Shown here piece by piece: positions 61,167 through 64,000 of a stretch of DNA of 64,000 nt; the stretch's first letter is position 1; each line of letters begins with the position of its first letter. Under the pieces are notes generated by a model. That model ran no database searches, was not told the DNA's origin, and worked only from the letters and a program-made list of their open reading frames with translations. This DNA is from CAKZLS01 sp963701445 (GTDB lineage Bacteria; Pseudomonadota; Alphaproteobacteria; Rhodospirillales; Defluviicoccaceae), in contig CAVPAM010000016.1 of NCBI GenBank assembly GCA_963701445.1, positions 4,166-68,165 on the forward strand, in the 5' to 3' direction. The translations under genes were made by a program, and so were the position numbers.

Positions 61167-61628
61167 GAATCATCCTTTCGCAGCTTGGGGTCACCTCGTG
61201 CTGTTCGCGGCATTATTCGAGAAAACCATCGCCGCGGTTGCCGCAGCGCCGCATACCCCGGGAGCGTCCGCTCGTCATTGCGAAGAAGATGGGGACGTTA
61301 CCCGAAAACCCTTGTTCATGTCGCGGCTGGTCTCCCGCCAATGCTCAAGGGTTTCAGCGCCGATTGACAACTTGGTCCTGATTGCGTCACATGGGGCGCG
61401 GTTAGCGAAGCCGTGGAACAGGGCGCACGTTGTGCTTGATCAGGGCGAGGCTTGCCCGCCACTTATACATAGCGTAATTCCGGTGGTCACTCTCCTGGGC
61501 CAATAATGCGGGGTCGCATATCAACGCCCCAAAGGGCCAAGCAAGGAGAGTGACCACCGGAATTACGCTATGTATTAATCCCAAAGGCGGTCCGCTTAGG
61601 GAGTCTCTACCCAGACGGCAAACGACAG
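61167..61628. other. Intergenic stretch with a perfect 31-bp inverted repeat; possible IS relic
   Basis: About 460 bases between divergent MFS and ClC genes. It contains a perfect inverted repeat (61465-61575). A minus-strand frame on 61280-61370 reads AETLEHWRETSRDMNKGFRV and another on 61402-61460 reads YKWRASLALIKHNVRPVPRL; both look like C-terminal tails of lost genes, but neither is recognised. Confidence 0.45.
61465..61575. repeat. Perfect 31-bp inverted repeat with 49-base spacer upstream of clcA
   Basis: ATACATAGCGTAATTCCGGT..., arm 61465-61495, and its exact complement at 61545-61575, separated by 49 bases rich in GGGG/CCCC. Either ends of a deleted mobile element or a strong hairpin in the clcA leader, 53 bases before its start. 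Confidence 0.85.
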
Positions 61629-62939
61629 GTGCAGACCTTGACATCGCTGGCGAGAAAGTCCGTTTCCGAAACCCGCGCGATGGCGGCCTTGGCATTGCTC
61701 TCGATCATTGTCGGCATGGCCGCCGGGTTGATCGGTGCCGCTTTCCGCTACTCCCTCGAACGCGCCGATGCGTTCCGGATGATGGTTGTCGCGGAGACAA
61801 GTGCCTATCCCATCCTTGGCCCACTGATGATGATGGCCGGCGCCGCGCTGGCCGCGGGATTGGCTGCGTGGCTCGTGCGTCGCTTCTCACCCGATGCGGC
61901 GGGAAGCGGCATCCCGCACGTTGAGGCGGTACTCGAGGGCTCACTCACCCCGGCGCCCGCGCGCCTCATCCCAGTGAAATTCGTGGGTGGTTTACTGGCC
62001 ATCGGCAGCGGCCTTGCCCTCGGCCGCGAGGGCCCAAGCGTACAGATGGGTGTAACCGCCGCACACGTCATCGGAGGCCTCTTTCGGCGCGACCCGGAGG
62101 ACCGCCGCGCACTGATCGCGGGCGGTGCCGGAGCCGGTCTTGCGACGGCCTTTAACTCTCCAGGCGCCGGCGCGATCTTCGTGCTCGAAGAACTGGTGGG
62201 CCGCTTCGATGCGCGTATCGGATTGGTGGCCCTTGGCGCATCGGTGGGTGCGATTTCGGTATCGCGCGGCTTGCTGGGCAACTCGTTGGATTTCAAAGTG
62301 CCAGAACTTGCCTCCGGTGGCGTGACAGAGTTGTGCTTGTTTCTCGTTCTCGGCCTGTTCGCCGGTTTGCTGTCGGTGGGCCATAACCGCGGTCTGCTTG
62401 CCACCCTTTCGCTGGCCGAACGGATCGGGGGACCAATCGAGTTGCGGGCCGCCGCGATTGGCGCCGTCGTGGGGCTCCTGGCTTGGAGCACGCCGCACCT
62501 TGTGGGCGGGGGCGATGGCATCACGCAGAACGCGTTGAATGGGGAGTTGCTTCTGGTCGCACTTCCAGCGCTTTTTCTGTTCCGTCTGGTTCTGGGCGCG
62601 GCGTCCTACGCCGCCGGTACGCCGGGCGGCCTGTTTGCCCCGTTAATGGTTCTGGGCGCCGTCTCCGGTCTGGCTTTCGGCTATGTTGTCGACGCCGCGA
62701 TCCCGGGCCTCATGGTCCGACCGGAGGCCTTCGCGCTCGTCGGCATGGGTGCCTTTTTTGCCGGTAGCGTCCGTGCACCGCTCACTGGGATCGTGTTGGT
62801 GATCGAGATGACAGGCAGCTCGACGCTCCTCCTGCCCCTGCTTGCGGGGTGTTTCGGATCGATGCTGGTGGCCGAAACGCTTCGTGAAGCGCCGATCTAT
62901 GCCGCCCTGAAGTCGCGCGCGGCACGGTCGACGCGCTAA
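61629..62939 (+). CDS. clcA: ClC-family chloride channel/antiporter
   Basis: A 436-residue channel or 2Cl-/H+ exchanger; GTG 61629 used (start uncertain). Motifs are complete: AGSGIPHVEAVL (chloride-selectivity GSGIP), GREGPSVQMGVTAAH with gating Glu134, and GTPGGLFAPLMVLG; an ordinary prokaryotic ClC without CBS domains. Would serve acid resistance or chloride movement. The 31-bp inverted repeat lies directly upstream. Confidence 0.92.
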   Translation: MQTLTSLARKSVSETRAMAALALLSIIVGMAAGLIGAAFRYSLERADAFRMMVVAETSAYPILGPLMMMAGAALAAGLAAWLVRRFSPDAAGSGIPHVEAVLEGSLTPAPARLIPVKFVGGLLAIGSGLALGREGPSVQMGVTAAHVIGGLFRRDPEDRRALIAGGAGAGLATAFNSPGAGAIFVLEELVGRFDARIGLVALGASVGAISVSRGLLGNSLDFKVPELASGGVTELCLFLVLGLFAGLLSVGHNRGLLATLSLAERIGGPIELRAAAIGAVVGLLAWSTPHLVGGGDGITQNALNGELLLVALPALFLFRLVLGAASYAAGTPGGLFAPLMVLGAVSGLAFGYVVDAAIPGLMVRPEAFALVGMGAFFAGSVRAPLTGIVLVIEMTGSSTLLLPLLAGCFGSMLVAETLREAPIYAALKSRAARSTR

Positions 62940-63003
62940 TCCATCGCGCGGTCATAAATCCGGGGGTCAATTCCGCCCATCCGTTCGGCCCGGGCGAGGA
63001 TCG

Positions 63004-63298
63004 TCACTCGATGTCGGCGAGATCCCAGGTGTCCACCTGTTTGCGGCGGATCCAGGGGGTTACGGTGGCGTTGAAGGTCTTGAAGTGGGGGCTCGTCGAG
63101 GTGGGCCTGGAAGGCGGCGGGGGTGTCGTAGAGCTCGTAGAGGAACACCCGGTCGGGGCGCTTGGGGTCCAGGCAGACGTCGAAGCGGCGGCAGGGTTCC
63201 TCGCGGTCCAGGGAATTGCGGGCCTGGGCGAGGACGGCCTCGCGGAAGGCGTTCACGTGGGCGGGGTAGATCTCGAAGGCGACGGTGACGGCGTGCAT
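63004..63298 (-). pseudogene. Antibiotic biosynthesis monooxygenase-like (ABM) protein, one frameshift in a C-run
   Basis: A 97-codon ABM/YgiN-type domain starting ATG 63298 (MHAVTVAFEIYPAHVNAFRE) with VFLYELYDTPAAFQAHL in the core. The frame must change at a run of five C on the minus strand (63087-63091); it then reads HFKTFNATVTPWIRR and ends VDTWDLADIE at TGA 63004-63006. Members act as small quinol monooxygenases or unknown; it is next to otnC in the same orientation (32-base gap), suggesting one operon. A homopolymer sequencing error is the likeliest explanation. Confidence 0.75.
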
Positions 63299-63330
63299 GC
63301 GGGGCGTTCCCGTTACGTTAAGTTTCGGTT

Positions 63331-63852
63331 TCAGGCGCCGAAGCGTTGGCGCAGGTCGGCGACCTGTTCGGGCGTCAACAGGCGGAGGGCCTGGCCCCGG
63401 AGCATGAGGTAGAGCCGCGCCGTCTCCTCCAGTTCCTCGGTGGCGTAGACGGCGTTCTCCAGGCTGGTGCCGGCGACCACCGGGCCGTGGTTGGCGAGCA
63501 GGACCGCATGGTGTTTGCCGGCGAGCTTGCCGACGGCGTCGGCCAATGTTTTGTCGCCGGGGGGGAAGTAGGGGACCAGCGGCAGGCGGCCCACCCGCAT
63601 GATGTAATAGGCGGTGATGGGCGGCAGCACGTCGGCGGGGTCCACGCCGGCGAGGAGGCGGCCGGCGGCGTCGAGGCGCGACAGCCGGGCCGGGTCGAGG
63701 GTGCCCATGGAGGCGTTGGTGGGGGTCATCAGCCAGCCGCCGTCGTCGAGCCGGACGCTGATGTTGCCGGTACCGCCGAAAGTCAGGCCGCGATCGAACG
63801 GCGACTTGGCCAGGACCCAGATGGTGTCGCGGGCGCGGGTTTCGGCGGTCAT
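63331..63852 (-). CDS. otnC: Class II aldolase/decarboxylase, OtnC-like, with an internal in-frame deletion
   Basis: A 173-residue protein; relatives (3-oxo-tetronate-4-phosphate decarboxylase) have about 210-215. The first part (SPFDRGLTFGGTGNISVRLD, WLMTPTNASMGTLDPARLSR) and second part (VDPADVLPPITAYYIMRVGR, VLLANHGPVVAGTS) match the family, but about 40 residues are missing between RLLAG and VDPAD. That gap normally contains the catalytic Glu and the HLHxTH zinc ligands; only the last His (ANHGP) remains. The junction near 63647 is in-frame. ATG overlaps the otnK stop by ATGA. As it stands the enzyme should be inactive; it could also be an assembly collapse. Confidence 0.8.
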   Translation of the reverse strand: MTAETRARDTIWVLAKSPFDRGLTFGGTGNISVRLDDGGWLMTPTNASMGTLDPARLSRLDAAGRLLAGVDPADVLPPITAYYIMRVGRLPLVPYFPPGDKTLADAVGKLAGKHHAVLLANHGPVVAGTSLENAVYATEELEETARLYLMLRGQALRLLTPEQVADLRQRFGA

Positions 63853-64000
63853 GGCAAGAGCTCCCAGGCCTTGAGGAAGAAATCGGCGGCGCCGAAGTTG
63901 CCGGACTTGAGGGCGAGGGCCATGGGCGGGGATTCAAGATCGCGGGAGATCGCGCGGGTCCAGGGGGCGCCGGGGTCGATCTCCGGGCCGATCTCCAGCG
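63849..64000 (-). CDS. otnK: 3-oxo-tetronate kinase, C-terminal fragment
   Basis: Partial gene entering from the right edge; reads LEIGPEIDPGAPWTRAISRD and ends MALALKSGNFGAADFF, then LKAWELLP and TGA 63849-63851. This is the C-terminal end of the DUF1537/OtnK four-carbon acid sugar kinase, whose product is the substrate of OtnC. Fused by ATGA to otnC. Confidence 0.75.
   Translation of the reverse strand, partial: LEIGPEIDPGAPWTRAISRDLESPPMALALKSGNFGAADFFLKAWELLP

Noticed and set aside
61402..61695. 97-codon minus-strand frame spanning the 31-bp inverted repeat
   Set aside because: It passes through both arms of the repeat and into clcA antisense; only its tail resembles a protein end, so it is not called.

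Overview
The window is a high-GC chromosomal segment of an alphaproteobacterium, most likely Rhodospirillales. The main reason is the gene order dgt-argS-SPOR-nagZ-M50 protease-scpA-scpB-tatA-tatB-tatC ... serS-surE-pcm-nlpD ... yajC-secD-secF, which is a typical alphaproteobacterial housekeeping run. A class I PHA synthase, a MeaB GTPase tail and an alaC-hom-recJ block fit the same placement. This placement rests on recognised families and gene order, not on a database search.

Layout. 0-2.6 kb: MeaB tail, EF-hand protein, glycine-zipper lipoprotein and an Omp85-like barrel. 2.6-6.1 kb: an accessory island with an AT-rich patch, REP-like palindromes and a broken TIR-NB-ARC-TPR (STAND/NLR-like) gene carrying a 144-bp tandem array. 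6.1-13.8 kb: phaC, an OmpA-type lipoprotein, alaC, hom and recJ. 13.9-17.2 kb: two tandem PfkB sugar kinases with complementary active-site changes, facing a predicted PPi-dependent phosphofructokinase. 17.4-18.3 kb: tRNA-Glu and a small TIR protein with a C-terminal membrane anchor. 18.3-30.3 kb: an orphan amino-acid-type binding protein, a serralysin-like RTX metalloprotease with a duplicated C-terminal module, a complete dipeptide-type ABC operon (dppABCDF), two nearly identical OmpA-type lipoproteins and an Ala/Glu/Lys-rich lipoprotein. 30.7-32.6 kb: pentapeptide-repeat protein, xth and erpA. 32.7-53.3 kb: the housekeeping run, interrupted by an EAL phosphodiesterase (after tatC) and a ParA-like/ribbon-helix-helix pair (after nlpD). 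53.3-55.2 kb: a GNAT protein and a DUF2336 protein. 55.2-58.3 kb: a lower-GC accessory stretch with imperfect 34-bp inverted repeats around two unknown genes, a truncated antitoxin, a CBS-domain protein and a proline-rich mini-protein. 58.5-63 kb: CaCA exchanger, MFS permease and ClC channel. 63-64 kb: an otnK-otnC-monooxygenase operon on the minus strand.

Functional links. Translational coupling (ATGA/GTGA overlaps) is common: dgt-argS, surE-pcm, scpA-scpB, the dpp genes and otnK-otnC. The Tat, Sec and Scp genes serve export and chromosome condensation. Glycolytic phosphoryl transfer is concentrated at 13.9-17.2 kb. Two TIR-domain genes 12 kb apart are the clearest candidates for immunity-type functions, although the larger one is disrupted.

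Caution. About fourteen apparent single-base indels interrupt otherwise well-conserved genes, including recJ, xth, nlpD and an EAL gene, and some lie in homopolymers. Part of the 'pseudogene' signal may therefore be sequencing error rather than biology.
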